In this document: positions 1 to 6,289 of the stretch, piece by piece | Layout of the letters: each line of letters begins with the position of its first letter | How positions within the stretch are numbered: position 1 is the first letter of the stretch | Assembly: GCA_031257725.1 (NCBI GenBank) | Contig: JAIROD010000358.1 | Location: 1 to 8,556, forward strand | Direction of reading: 5' to 3' | Source of the DNA: Planctomycetaceae bacterium | GTDB taxonomy: Bacteria; Planctomycetota; Planctomycetia; Pirellulales; Thermoguttaceae | Length of the DNA: 8,556 nt | Program-made: the position numbers and the translations under genes | Notes under the pieces: model-generated | Database searches by the model: none | What the model was told of the DNA's origin: nothing | The model's input: only the letters and a program-made list of their open reading frames with translations

Positions 1-1134
1 GAACCGTTTTTGTTTCAGGAAAAAGAATTTCACGCCGACTCAAAACATCTTGAAGAGGTTCGTTGTTTTTTGGCGAAAACCGATGCGATTCCGATTGCGG
101 TCGGTTCGGGAACAATTAATGATCTTGTGAAACGGGCGGCGTTTGAATGTCAACGTTCTTACATGATTATCGGAACAGCCGCATCAATGGACGGCTACAC
201 TTCATTCGGCGCATCAATTGAAGTGGACGGCATGAAACAAACCTTAACCTGTTTTGCACCGCGTGTTGTTTTAATTGATCTGGACGTGTTGGAACATGCG
301 CCGCAAGAATTGAACGCCGCCGGATATGCCGACCTTCTCGCAAAAATTCCAGCCGGTGCCGATTGGATATTGGCGGACAAAATCGGTACAGAACCAATTC
401 ACCGGACAGCATGGGATATTGTACAGAAACCGCTTCGTCAATGGCTTGCCGATCCTGAAGGAGTTGCAAAAAATGATCCGTCCGCTCTTTGTTTATTGAT
501 TGAAGGTTTGATTATGAGCGGTCTTGCGATGCAAATCGCCAAAACATCACGCACCGCTTCCGGCGCAGAACATCAGTTCAGTCATCTTTGGGATAATCAG
601 CATCACACCTTTCAAGGCAAAACTCCGTCACACGGTTTTAAGGTTGGTATCGGCAGTATTGCCGTTTCGTTGTTGTACGAAAAAATACTTGCACTCACAA
701 AAGAAGAATTTTCAAAATCGAAACAAAATATCGCCGCAACAAAACGAAGTTGGCAAGAAATCGAACAATCGGTTCAAAAAAATTTCGGAAACGGAAATTT
801 GGCAAAACAGGTTCTTGAACAATGCCGTCAAAAATATGTTGAACTTCCCGAAATAATTCGGCGTTTCGATATATTTTTGGAACATTGGGACGAATTAAAA
901 GAAGAATTGCAGCGTCAACTTCTTCCCGCAGTAACAGTTTGTGAAATGTTGCGAAAAGCAAAAGCCCCTTCGTCTTCGGAAGAAATCGGCATTGACCATG
1001 ACCGGCTGCTCCGAAGTTTCAGGCAAGCCCAACTTATTCGATACCGTTATAATATTCTCGATTTTGTTATGGAAACAGGACATTGGGAAATCATTTCATC
1101 AATGCCCCCTGAATTTCAGAACTTAAAAAATTAA
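1..1134 (+). CDS. egsA: sn-glycerol-1-phosphate dehydrogenase (AraM/EgsA family), 5' partial
   Basis: The enzyme interconverts dihydroxyacetone phosphate and sn-glycerol-1-phosphate with NAD(P)H in the cytoplasm, using a divalent metal. The frame is open to the window edge. The first in-frame start-like codon is a TTG at 10, but the real start lies upstream, and perhaps 50-70 N-terminal residues of the cofactor-binding domain are missing. Numbering from that TTG, the visible marks are GSGTINDLVK (32-41, nucleotide-binding loop), GTAASMDGYTSFGAS (55-69) and AGYADLLAK (104-112). Likely metal ligands by analogy with the family are D108, H188 (in SGAEHQFSH) and H208 (in SHGFKVGIG). The C-terminal part is helical and charged. 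The gene ends 15 bp before glpD, so the two are probably cotranscribed. A glycerol dehydrogenase (GldA) is less likely because the SMDGYTS and SGAEH blocks are typical of G1P dehydrogenases. In Bacillus subtilis this protein is AraM/EgsA. Confidence 0.9.
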   Translation, partial: EPFLFQEKEFHADSKHLEEVRCFLAKTDAIPIAVGSGTINDLVKRAAFECQRSYMIIGTAASMDGYTSFGASIEVDGMKQTLTCFAPRVVLIDLDVLEHAPQELNAAGYADLLAKIPAGADWILADKIGTEPIHRTAWDIVQKPLRQWLADPEGVAKNDPSALCLLIEGLIMSGLAMQIAKTSRTASGAEHQFSHLWDNQHHTFQGKTPSHGFKVGIGSIAVSLLYEKILALTKEEFSKSKQNIAATKRSWQEIEQSVQKNFGNGNLAKQVLEQCRQKYVELPEIIRRFDIFLEHWDELKEELQRQLLPAVTVCEMLRKAKAPSSSEEIGIDHDRLLRSFRQAQLIRYRYNILDFVMETGHWEIISSMPPEFQNLKN

Positions 1135-1149
1135 AGGAACAAAAAATTT

Positions 1150-2727
1150 ATGAAACGCGAAGAACTTTTTGACAAGATTCGTCAGCAAACTTGCTGGGAG
1201 GTGATTATCATCGGCGGCGGCGCAACAGGACTTGGTATTGCGTTGGACGCATCGCTTCGCGGTTTTTCGACTTTGTTGCTGGAACAACATGATTTCACCA
1301 AAGGAACATCGAGTAAAAGTACAAAATTAGTTCACGGCGGTGTTCGTTATCTTGCGCAAGGCGATGTCGGTTTGGTTGTTGAAGCGTTACGGGAACGCGG
1401 TTTACTGCTTCAAAATGCGCCGCATCTTGTTAAAAATCAAACGTTTATTATTCCGAATTATCAATGGCGGCGCGGGTTGTTTTATACGATTGGGTTGACG
1501 ATGTACGATATTCTTGCCGGACGGCTTAGTTTCGGAAGATCGTATTACATCGGACGCAACGAAGTAATCCGGCGGCTTCCCACAATTAAACAACAAAATC
1601 TCAAAAACGGTGTTGTTTATCACGACGGTCAATTTGATGATTCCCGATTGGCAATCCATCTTGTCCGAAGTATTTTGGAAAACGGCGGTGTTGCAATTAA
1701 TTACGCCCAAGTTACCGGACTGGATAAATCGAACGGAAATATCGCCGGCGTACAAGTTCAGGATTTAGAAACCGGTTCCGTGTTTTCGTTACAAAGTAAA
1801 CTTGTTGTCAACGCAACGGGCGTTTTTGTCAACGAGATCATTAAAATGGATGTTCCCCATTCTCCTGATTTTGTGAGACCAAGTCAAGGAATTCATTTGG
1901 TTGTTGATCGGGAATTTCTGCCCGGCGATGATGCGTTAATGATTCCCAAAACCGACGACGGGCGTGTTCTTTTTGCGGTTCCTTGGCATGATAAAGTTGT
2001 TATCGGAACAACCGACACGCCTATTAATGAAACGTCGTTGGAGCCAAAAGCGATTGACCGTGAAATTGATTTTGTGTTACAGAGTGCGGGAAAATATCTG
2101 GAAAAACCAATTCAACGCGGCGATGTGCGAAGTGTTTTTGCCGGATTGCGTCCGCTTGCCGCTCCGAAAAAAGCAACCGAAAAAAAGACTCGCGAAATTT
2201 CACGGAATCACAAAATTATCGTTTCAAATTCAGGTCTGCTGACCATTACCGGCGGAAAATGGACAACGTATCGGAAAATGGCGCAGGATGTTCTCGATAA
2301 AGCAATTTCAATCGGCAAACTGGAAAAACGAAAATGTGTTACCGAAAACTTTCCGATTCACGGTTTTCTGAAAAATGCGGACAAAAATAATCCGTTATCT
2401 GTTTACGGCAGCGACCGCGATAATTTGGAACAGTTAATCGCGGAACGTCCGGAATTAAAGGAACGATTACATCAACGGCTTTCATCTATCAAAGCGGAAA
2501 TTGTTTGGGCGGTTCGGTTTGAATTGGCGCGAACGGTTGAAGATGTTTTGGCGCGAAGACTTCGCGCTTTATTGCTCGACGCAAGAGCGGTAATTGATAT
2601 TGCTCCGACGGCAGCCGATTTAATTGCCGAAGAATTAAATTACGATGAAAATTGGAAACGAAAACAAATTGATGATTTCGTACAAATTGCTAATCAATAT
2701 TTACTCATTCCTTACAAACCGCAATGA
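1150..2727 (+). CDS. glpD: FAD-dependent glycerol-3-phosphate dehydrogenase (GlpD/GlpO family)
   Basis: The enzyme oxidises sn-glycerol-3-phosphate to dihydroxyacetone phosphate and normally passes electrons to the quinone pool at the inner face of the membrane. The product is 525 aa, between E. coli GlpD (501) and B. subtilis GlpD (about 555), so it looks complete. Visible marks are the N-terminal FAD dinucleotide loop IIGGGATGLG (20-29), GTSSKSTKLVHGGVRYL (52-68), NATGVFVNE (221-229), VIGTTDTP (284-291), GLRPL (332-336) and ITGGKWTTYR (366-375). The helical C-terminal domain has ARTVEDVLARRLRALLLD (460-477). The ATG at 1150 follows AAAGGA (1134-1139) at suitable spacing; this overlaps the stop codon of the preceding gene. 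The stop codon overlaps the ATG of a glpT stub (ATGA), a sign of translational coupling in the ancestral operon. Dehydrogenase versus H2O2-forming oxidase (GlpO) cannot be decided from motifs alone. Confidence 0.95.
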   Translation: MKREELFDKIRQQTCWEVIIIGGGATGLGIALDASLRGFSTLLLEQHDFTKGTSSKSTKLVHGGVRYLAQGDVGLVVEALRERGLLLQNAPHLVKNQTFIIPNYQWRRGLFYTIGLTMYDILAGRLSFGRSYYIGRNEVIRRLPTIKQQNLKNGVVYHDGQFDDSRLAIHLVRSILENGGVAINYAQVTGLDKSNGNIAGVQVQDLETGSVFSLQSKLVVNATGVFVNEIIKMDVPHSPDFVRPSQGIHLVVDREFLPGDDALMIPKTDDGRVLFAVPWHDKVVIGTTDTPINETSLEPKAIDREIDFVLQSAGKYLEKPIQRGDVRSVFAGLRPLAAPKKATEKKTREISRNHKIIVSNSGLLTITGGKWTTYRKMAQDVLDKAISIGKLEKRKCVTENFPIHGFLKNADKNNPLSVYGSDRDNLEQLIAERPELKERLHQRLSSIKAEIVWAVRFELARTVEDVLARRLRALLLDARAVIDIAPTAADLIAEELNYDENWKRKQIDDFVQIANQYLLIPYKPQ

Positions 2728-2924
2728 CTTTTTTTTCCTTAAAACCGGCTGCGCCGAAACCGCAACTTCCGGACGATCAGATTGATTCGTCGTATCGTTG
2801 GTTGCGCGAACAAGTTTTTCTTGGAACGTTTATTGGTTACGCCGGTTATTATTTGTTGCGGAAAAATTTTTCTTTGGCAATGACGTATCTTCCAGAACAG
2901 GGTTATTCCAAAACGCAACTTTAA
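2724..2924 (+). pseudogene. glpT: glpT remnant: N-terminal 66 codons of a glycerol-3-phosphate:phosphate antiporter
   Basis: This fragment resembles the N-terminus of E. coli GlpT along its whole length: a KPA-rich start, LPDDQIDSSYRWLR, then FLGTFIGYAGYYLLRKNFSLAM. R46 in the LLRKN block corresponds to the substrate-binding arginine R45 of E. coli GlpT. It includes transmembrane helix 1 and stops after GYSKTQL, where the family continues into helix 2 (about 385 residues are missing). No continuation is visible in any frame. The next 120 bp are GGGAC-type repeats and then the phosphatase gene. The ATG overlaps the glpD stop by 4 bp and has no Shine-Dalgarno sequence of its own, so it was probably read by coupling. 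It is closer to canonical GlpT than the complete transporter at 4143-5495, so it is not a recent duplicate of that gene. A 66-aa peptide with one helix could still be made, but transport is not possible. Confidence 0.85.
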
Positions 2925-2944
2925 TTTTGTATTAAACATAATAA

Positions 2945-3039
2945 GGGACAAATGAGACATTAGGGACACAAACAGTAAAAGTAAACAGTAAAAGTAAAAG
3001 TAAAAAATCCCAAGAGTCTCCAATGTCCCGCAAGTCCCA
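2945..3039. repeat. inverted pair of 9-nt-phased GGGAC arrays around an AGTAAA tract
   Basis: On the plus strand GGGAC, GAGAC and GGGAC start at 2945, 2954 and 2963, exactly 9 nt apart. On the other flank ATCCC, GTCTC, GTCCC and GTCCC start at 3007, 3016, 3025 and 3034, also 9 nt apart, giving the same words on the minus strand. The centre (about 2971-3005) is a run of AGTAAA/CAGTAAA units. The element fills nearly the whole gap between the truncated glpT stub and the phosphatase start. A related array lies at 6421-6465. Confidence 0.75.
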
Positions 3040-3051
3040 CAAATCATAATC

Positions 3052-3870
3052 ATGCTTTCAGAAATTCGACATTTAGTTTTTGACCTTGACGGAACAATTT
3101 ATCGCGGGAAAACTCTTTTTCCGTACACATTGGCGTCGCTTGAACTTTTGGAATCTTGCGGTATTACTTATACTTATCTGACGAACAATTCGTCGATCAG
3201 TGCAAAAGATTATGTTCAAAAAATTCGCCGGCTTGGTTTACGTTGTCAGAAAGAAAATTTGTACACTTCTTCGTTGGCGACAATTGATTTTCTGCGCAAT
3301 AATTATCCAAACGTTTCAAGTATTTATCTTCTTGGAACGGAAAGTCTCAAGACGGAATTTATTGAAGCGGGTTATCATGTTTTTTCGGATGAAGAATCGG
3401 ACGAACCGGATGCGGTGGCGGTTGCATTTGATACGACATTGACTTACGCAAAACTCTGTAAAACAGCATGGTGGGTCAAACAAGGCAAACCTTATCTGGC
3501 AACACATCCCGATATCGTTTGTCCAACCGATTTACCAACAATCCTTGTTGATTGCGGAGCGGTTTGTGATTGTATTGCGTCTGTTACAAATCGCCGTCCG
3601 GATCGGGTTTGCGGCAAGCCGGACCGGTTGATGATTGACGGAATTGTACAAAAATACGGGCTAAAACCGAATGAAATCGGTATGGTTGGAGATCGGCTTT
3701 ACACCGATATTGAAATGGCACGGCGTGCGGGTATTATTGGCATTCTCGTTTTAAGCGGCGAGGCAACTCAGAACGATTTGGAAAAAATTGTACAAAAACC
3801 TGATTTTGTTTTCGATACAATTTTCGATCTTGCCCGCGAAATTAAACAAACAAAAAGGAGTCTCTCATAA
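3052..3870 (+). CDS. HAD superfamily subclass IIA phosphatase (NagD/AraL/phosphoglycolate phosphatase-like)
   Basis: This is a predicted cytoplasmic Mg2+-dependent phosphomonoesterase of 272 aa, a normal length for subclass IIA. HAD motif I is DLDGTIYRG (11-19), with nucleophile D11 and acid/base D13. Motif II is LTNNSS (43-48), typical of the IIA group. The lysine of GKPD (K189) fits motif III, and MVGDRLYTDIEMARRAGI (211-228) supplies the motif IV aspartates D214 and D219. The IIA (C2) cap lies between motifs II and III. Its substrate cannot be read from the sequence. Family members act on sugar phosphates, 2-phosphoglycolate, glycerol phosphate, nucleotides or p-nitrophenyl phosphate. The neighbours suggest a glycerol phosphate or related triose phosphoester. 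In B. subtilis a HAD-IIA enzyme (AraL) is also encoded beside the G1P dehydrogenase (AraM). The ATG at 3052 has no visible Shine-Dalgarno sequence, and the repeat element ends about 13 bp upstream, so its original leader may have been displaced. Confidence 0.88.
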   Translation: MLSEIRHLVFDLDGTIYRGKTLFPYTLASLELLESCGITYTYLTNNSSISAKDYVQKIRRLGLRCQKENLYTSSLATIDFLRNNYPNVSSIYLLGTESLKTEFIEAGYHVFSDEESDEPDAVAVAFDTTLTYAKLCKTAWWVKQGKPYLATHPDIVCPTDLPTILVDCGAVCDCIASVTNRRPDRVCGKPDRLMIDGIVQKYGLKPNEIGMVGDRLYTDIEMARRAGIIGILVLSGEATQNDLEKIVQKPDFVFDTIFDLAREIKQTKRSLS

Positions 3871-3886
3871 TTCAGAATTTACCGAA

Positions 3887-3930
3887 CGTTAACGGCGCGG
3901 GCTTGCCCCGCGTTGTTCGACTTAACCAAG
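3887..3930. repeat. diverged leading unit with GC-rich hairpin
   Basis: CGTTAACG at 3887-3894 is followed by the hairpin CGCGGG / CCCGCG (3896-3901 with 3907-3912, loop CTTGC). This has the same layout (GTTAAC dyad, then GC hairpin) as the six regular units that follow, but a different stem sequence. It begins 16 bp after the phosphatase stop. It could also help end or stabilise the upstream transcript, although no T-run follows the stem. Confidence 0.6.
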
Positions 3931-4110
3931 AAACACGGGGTAAACCCCGTCGTTAACTAATAACACGGGGTAAACCCCGTCGTTAACGAATAACACGGGG
4001 TGAACCCCGTCGTTAACGAATAACACGGGGTAAACCCCGTCGTTAACGAATAACACGGGGTAAACCCCGTCGTTAACTAATAACACGGGGTAAACCCCGT
4101 CGTTAACTAA
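3931..4110. repeat. six tandem 30-bp hairpin repeats
   Basis: Six contiguous units of exactly 30 bp start at 3931, 3961, 3991, 4021, 4051 and 4081. Each contains the near-perfect hairpin ACGGGGTAAACCCCGT followed by CGTTAAC and AATAAC-type linkers. Differences are a G for A in the third unit's loop, CTAAT or CGAAT after GTTAA, and the first base of the first unit. AAC before and GTT after the core can extend the stem past one bulged C. There are no unique spacers, so this is not a CRISPR. The array fills most of the 272-bp gap between the phosphatase and the transporter. The rest of that gap (4111-4142) is AT-rich with no recognisable site. Confidence 0.95.
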
Positions 4111-4142
4111 TTGGTTGAAAATAAAAAATTGAATTATTAGAG

Positions 4143-5495
4143 ATGCCCCAAAAATTAAATTCAAATCCTATGAACACGACAAATAAATCTTACGAATATT
4201 GGCGGACACGGATATTGTACTCAACAATGTTTGGGTATATTTTCTTTTATTTTGTCCGTAAAAATCTTTCAATGGCAATGCCGTTGATTGAAAGTGATCT
4301 TGGTATCAGCAAGCAGGAACTTGGTTTATTCCTGACGCTTCACGGTTTACTGTACGGTTTTTCCCGATTTGTGAACGGAATTATTGCCGACCGTGTGAAT
4401 CCGCGTTGGTTTATGGCGGCGGGGTTATTTCTTTGTGCGGCGGCGAATTTCGGTTTCGGAATGAGCAATACGGTTTGGCTTATGGGAATATTTTGGGTGG
4501 TGAACGCATGGTTTCAGGGAATGGGATTTCCGCCGTGTGCGAAAAGTTTAACTCATTGGTTTATGGCGAATGAACGCGGAGTGAAATTTTCGATCTGGAA
4601 TGTTTCCCACTCACTTGGAGCCGGACTCGTTTTCCTGCTTAACAGCGGAGTGATTTTATTGTTTCATGATTGGCGGTATTGTTTTTTCATTCCCGGTATG
4701 ATTGCTGTTTTGGGGGCGATTTTTCTTTTTGAACGGTTACGCGATTCGCCGGAAACAATGGGACTTGATCCCATCGAAACTTATTACGCTAAAAAACATG
4801 GACAAATTATTGAACCGGTGAACGATGCAAAAACAGATGAAAAATCGGACGGAAAATCAGAACCGATTCAAGAAAGTTTAGGTCAAACGTTATACAAATA
4901 TGTTTATTCCAATCCGGCGATTTGGATTATTAGTCTTGCTAATTTTTTTGTTTATATTGTTCGTTTTTCGATTTTGGATTGGGCGCCGACTTTTTTGAAA
5001 CAAGCCAAAGGAATTGATATTGCGCAGGCCGGAGTGGTGAGTAGTTGTTACGAGTTGATTGGAGTGATCGGAATGCTTTGCGGCGGATTTCTTATGGACA
5101 AAATATTTCATAGCCGGGGTTCGAAAGTTTGTTTTCTTTACATGTTGGGTTGTACGATAACGATGGGTCTTTTTTGGTGGACGGATTCGTCATCGGTGTT
5201 GGTCAATGCGTTATTCCTTGCGGTTCTTGGTTTTTTCATTTATGGTCCGCAATGTCTGATTGGCGTGATTGCCGCCAATATTGCAACCAAAAAAGCCGCT
5301 GCCGCCGCTAACGGCGTAACAGGAATTTTCGGTTACATGAGTGTAATCGTTACGGGTTGGGGAGTCGGTTATGTTGCGGAAAATTATGACTGGAACGCGG
5401 TATTTCTATGCTTAATCGGAGCATCATTTATCGCCATGCTTCTATTCTGCTTCGTCCTGAATGCCGCCGCACCGGAACAACAAAATAAAACGTAA
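4143..5495 (+). CDS. glpT: OPA-family organophosphate:phosphate antiporter (GlpT/UhpC-like MFS permease)
   Basis: This is a complete inner-membrane major facilitator protein of 450 aa (E. coli GlpT is 452) with about 12 hydrophobic segments and a hydrophilic central loop around residues 200-250. It probably exchanges glycerol-3-phosphate or another organophosphate for phosphate. Family marks are YFVRKNLSMAMP (R39, equivalent to GlpT R45), YGFSRFVNGIIADRVNPR (71-88), NAWFQGMGFPPC (121-132), WNVSHS (H156, matching GlpT H165) and YIVRFSILDWAPTF (R274, matching GlpT R269). The C-terminal half has GFFIYGPQCLIGV. Both phosphate-binding arginines are present, which favours transport. The N-terminus (YEYWRTRI) and the IFWVVNAWFQG stretch look more like UhpC, so substrate assignment is uncertain. 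The ATG at 4143 has only weak AGAG upstream. An ATG at 4170 would also keep every helix. The gene lies behind the hairpin array and may be transcribed with the cluster or separately. Confidence 0.88.
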   Translation: MPQKLNSNPMNTTNKSYEYWRTRILYSTMFGYIFFYFVRKNLSMAMPLIESDLGISKQELGLFLTLHGLLYGFSRFVNGIIADRVNPRWFMAAGLFLCAAANFGFGMSNTVWLMGIFWVVNAWFQGMGFPPCAKSLTHWFMANERGVKFSIWNVSHSLGAGLVFLLNSGVILLFHDWRYCFFIPGMIAVLGAIFLFERLRDSPETMGLDPIETYYAKKHGQIIEPVNDAKTDEKSDGKSEPIQESLGQTLYKYVYSNPAIWIISLANFFVYIVRFSILDWAPTFLKQAKGIDIAQAGVVSSCYELIGVIGMLCGGFLMDKIFHSRGSKVCFLYMLGCTITMGLFWWTDSSSVLVNALFLAVLGFFIYGPQCLIGVIAANIATKKAAAAANGVTGIFGYMSVIVTGWGVGYVAENYDWNAVFLCLIGASFIAMLLFCFVLNAAAPEQQNKT

Positions 5496-5536
5496 CGATT
5501 CCGCCGTTGGTCTGGGCGAAAGCAATTCGTTTAAGT

Positions 5537-5845
5537 TTAGGCGATGACGTATTCGGCGGTTGGCATTCCCTTTTCGAGTGATTCGATAACCGCGTCGATG
5601 GCTTCTTCACTGTCAATATGTCCGAACCACCAGTTTTCAGGATAGACCACCAACGCCGGTCCACGATCACAGACCTTGAGACAACTCGTACACGACACCG
5701 CCGCATCATTCAATCCGTGATCCGCCAACTCTTCCTGTAAATATTGCAACAATTGTCCGGCTCCGGCTTTGGCGCAAACACCTTGCGGTGTTCCATTCAT
5801 ACGAAATGATCCGCAAACTAAAATGTGATGGGAAGGTTTTTGCAT
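5537..5845 (-). CDS. thioredoxin-like [2Fe-2S] ferredoxin
   Basis: This is a small soluble electron carrier of 102 aa, matching the usual length of thioredoxin-fold [2Fe-2S] ferredoxins (Azotobacter FeFd I / Aquifex Fd type). Expected cluster ligands are C11 and C24 (12 residues between them, in CGSFRMNGTPQGVC) plus C55 and C59 in CTSCLKVCDRGP. C52 is an additional cysteine beside them. ALVVYPENWWFG and the acidic C-terminal helix are also typical. Its redox partner is unknown. Relatives with the KPSHH...SFRMNGTPQG start are, to my knowledge, often found beside nitrogen-fixation genes, but none is visible here. The ATG at 5845 (minus strand) is well set by AAGGAG at 5855-5860, 9 nt upstream. 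The gene converges on the transporter, with a 41-bp gap between their ends and no convincing terminator in it. Confidence 0.88.
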   Translation of the reverse strand: MQKPSHHILVCGSFRMNGTPQGVCAKAGAGQLLQYLQEELADHGLNDAAVSCTSCLKVCDRGPALVVYPENWWFGHIDSEEAIDAVIESLEKGMPTAEYVIA

Positions 5846-5885
5846 CGTTTATTACTCCTTAAAATTAAAATAGGGTTTAAATTAG

Positions 5886-6015
5886 TGTAATATATCAGCG
5901 GAATTTGCGAAAACGTATTGGATTGCTTTAACAAACATTATTTTCACCTTATTTTCTTAACTAAACAACCTCAGTAGCATGAAAATAAACAACAACAAAC
6001 CTTAGTACCTTATTG
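5886..6015 (+). repeat. left arm of the long inverted repeat
   Basis: Matches the reverse complement of 6290-6412 in ordered blocks: the first 21 nt with one mismatch, the shared block TATTTTCACCTTATTTT, then ACAACCTCAGTAGC (partner ACAACCTTAGTAGC), then an ACCTTA...ACCTTATT block. Spacing between blocks differs by several bases and the middle is diverged, so the arms are old or composite. Confidence 0.75.
5889..5905 (-). promoter_or_regulatory. candidate extended -10 promoter for the ferredoxin gene
   Basis: Read on the minus strand, CTGATATATTAC contains TG-A-TATATT, an extended -10-like word (5/6 match to TATAAT) about 44 nt upstream of the ferredoxin ATG. No clear -35 is visible. The preceding AATTCCGCTGAT recurs with one change (A for G) at the same distance upstream of the helicase start. 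The site coincides with the outer end of the palindrome, so it may instead be a repeat terminus. Confidence 0.35.
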
Positions 6016-6059
6016 TTCCTTTTTGTAACTATTTAGTCGCGGTGAATGTTCCTTTTTCT

Positions 6060-6092
6060 GTCCCGTTAGGGACAACATATTGGTAGAAAACG
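6060..6092 (+). repeat. GTCCCGTTAGGGAC repeat, copy A
   Basis: Forward copy: the perfect dyad GTCCCGTTAGGGAC followed by AACATATTGGTAGAAAACG. It pairs with copy D across the palindrome. Confidence 0.85.
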
Positions 6093-6110
6093 ATGTCGAT
6101 TAAAAACGCT

Positions 6111-6142
6111 CGTCCCGTTAGGGACGAAATATTGGTAGAAAA
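6111..6142 (+). repeat. GTCCCGTTAGGGAC repeat, copy B
   Basis: Forward copy: CGTCCCGTTAGGGACG followed by AAATATTGGTAGAAAA. It lies head-to-tail with copy A, their GTCCC starts being 52 nt apart. Confidence 0.85.
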
Positions 6143-6156
6143 ACACCAAGCATAAA

Positions 6157-6185
6157 TTTCACCAATATTGCCTCCCTACGGGACG
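6157..6185 (-). repeat. GTCCCGTTAGGGAC repeat, copy C (reverse, diverged)
   Basis: On the minus strand it reads CGTCCCGTAGGGAGGC and then AATATTGGTGAAATT. It keeps the layout of the other copies, but the dyad has lost a T and the tail has TGAAAT where others have TAGAAA. It pairs with copy B. Confidence 0.7.
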
Positions 6186-6202
6186 CGGATCATTTTGTTA
6201 TA

Positions 6203-6241
6203 CCGTTTTCTACCAATAATATGTCGTTCCTAACGGGACGG
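6203..6241 (-). repeat. GTCCCGTTAGGGAC repeat, copy D (reverse)
   Basis: On the minus strand it reads CCCGTCCCGTTAGGAACG, then ACATATTATTGGTAGAAAACGG. One G-to-A change breaks the dyad and three bases (ATT) are added in the spacer. It is the inverted partner of copy A. Confidence 0.8.
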
Positions 6242-6289
6242 GAATATTCGGAAATACAACCAAACCACTGAATAGATACTCCTTTTTTT

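Noticed and set aside
10..12. TTG as the true start of the G1P dehydrogenase
   Set aside because: The frame is open upstream to the window edge, no ribosome site precedes it, and the family has a longer N-terminal region before the GSGT motif.
2925..3051. Frameshifted continuation of glpT after the stub
   Set aside because: No frame encodes transmembrane or GlpT-like residues after the stop; the sequence changes at once to GGGAC and AGTAAA repeats.
3931..4110. CRISPR array
   Set aside because: The 30-bp units are directly abutting with no unique spacers, each unit is itself a hairpin plus linker, and no cas gene is present.
3922..4164. Minus-strand 80-codon frame with a repeated VNDGVYPVLF decapeptide
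   Set aside because: The period of 30 bp is a multiple of three, so the frame stays open automatically. Its start would be a TTG with no ribosome site, and it overlaps the transporter start. It is best explained as the hairpin array read as protein.
5496..5536. Bidirectional terminator between transporter and ferredoxin
   Set aside because: Only an imperfect CGATT...AATCG-type pairing with mismatches can be drawn, and no T-run follows on either strand.
5428..5709. Second minus-strand ORF of 93 codons overlapping the ferredoxin and the transporter end
   Set aside because: It is in another frame of the well-supported ferredoxin, is rich in arginine and serine as antisense or shadow frames often are, and has no recognisable motif.
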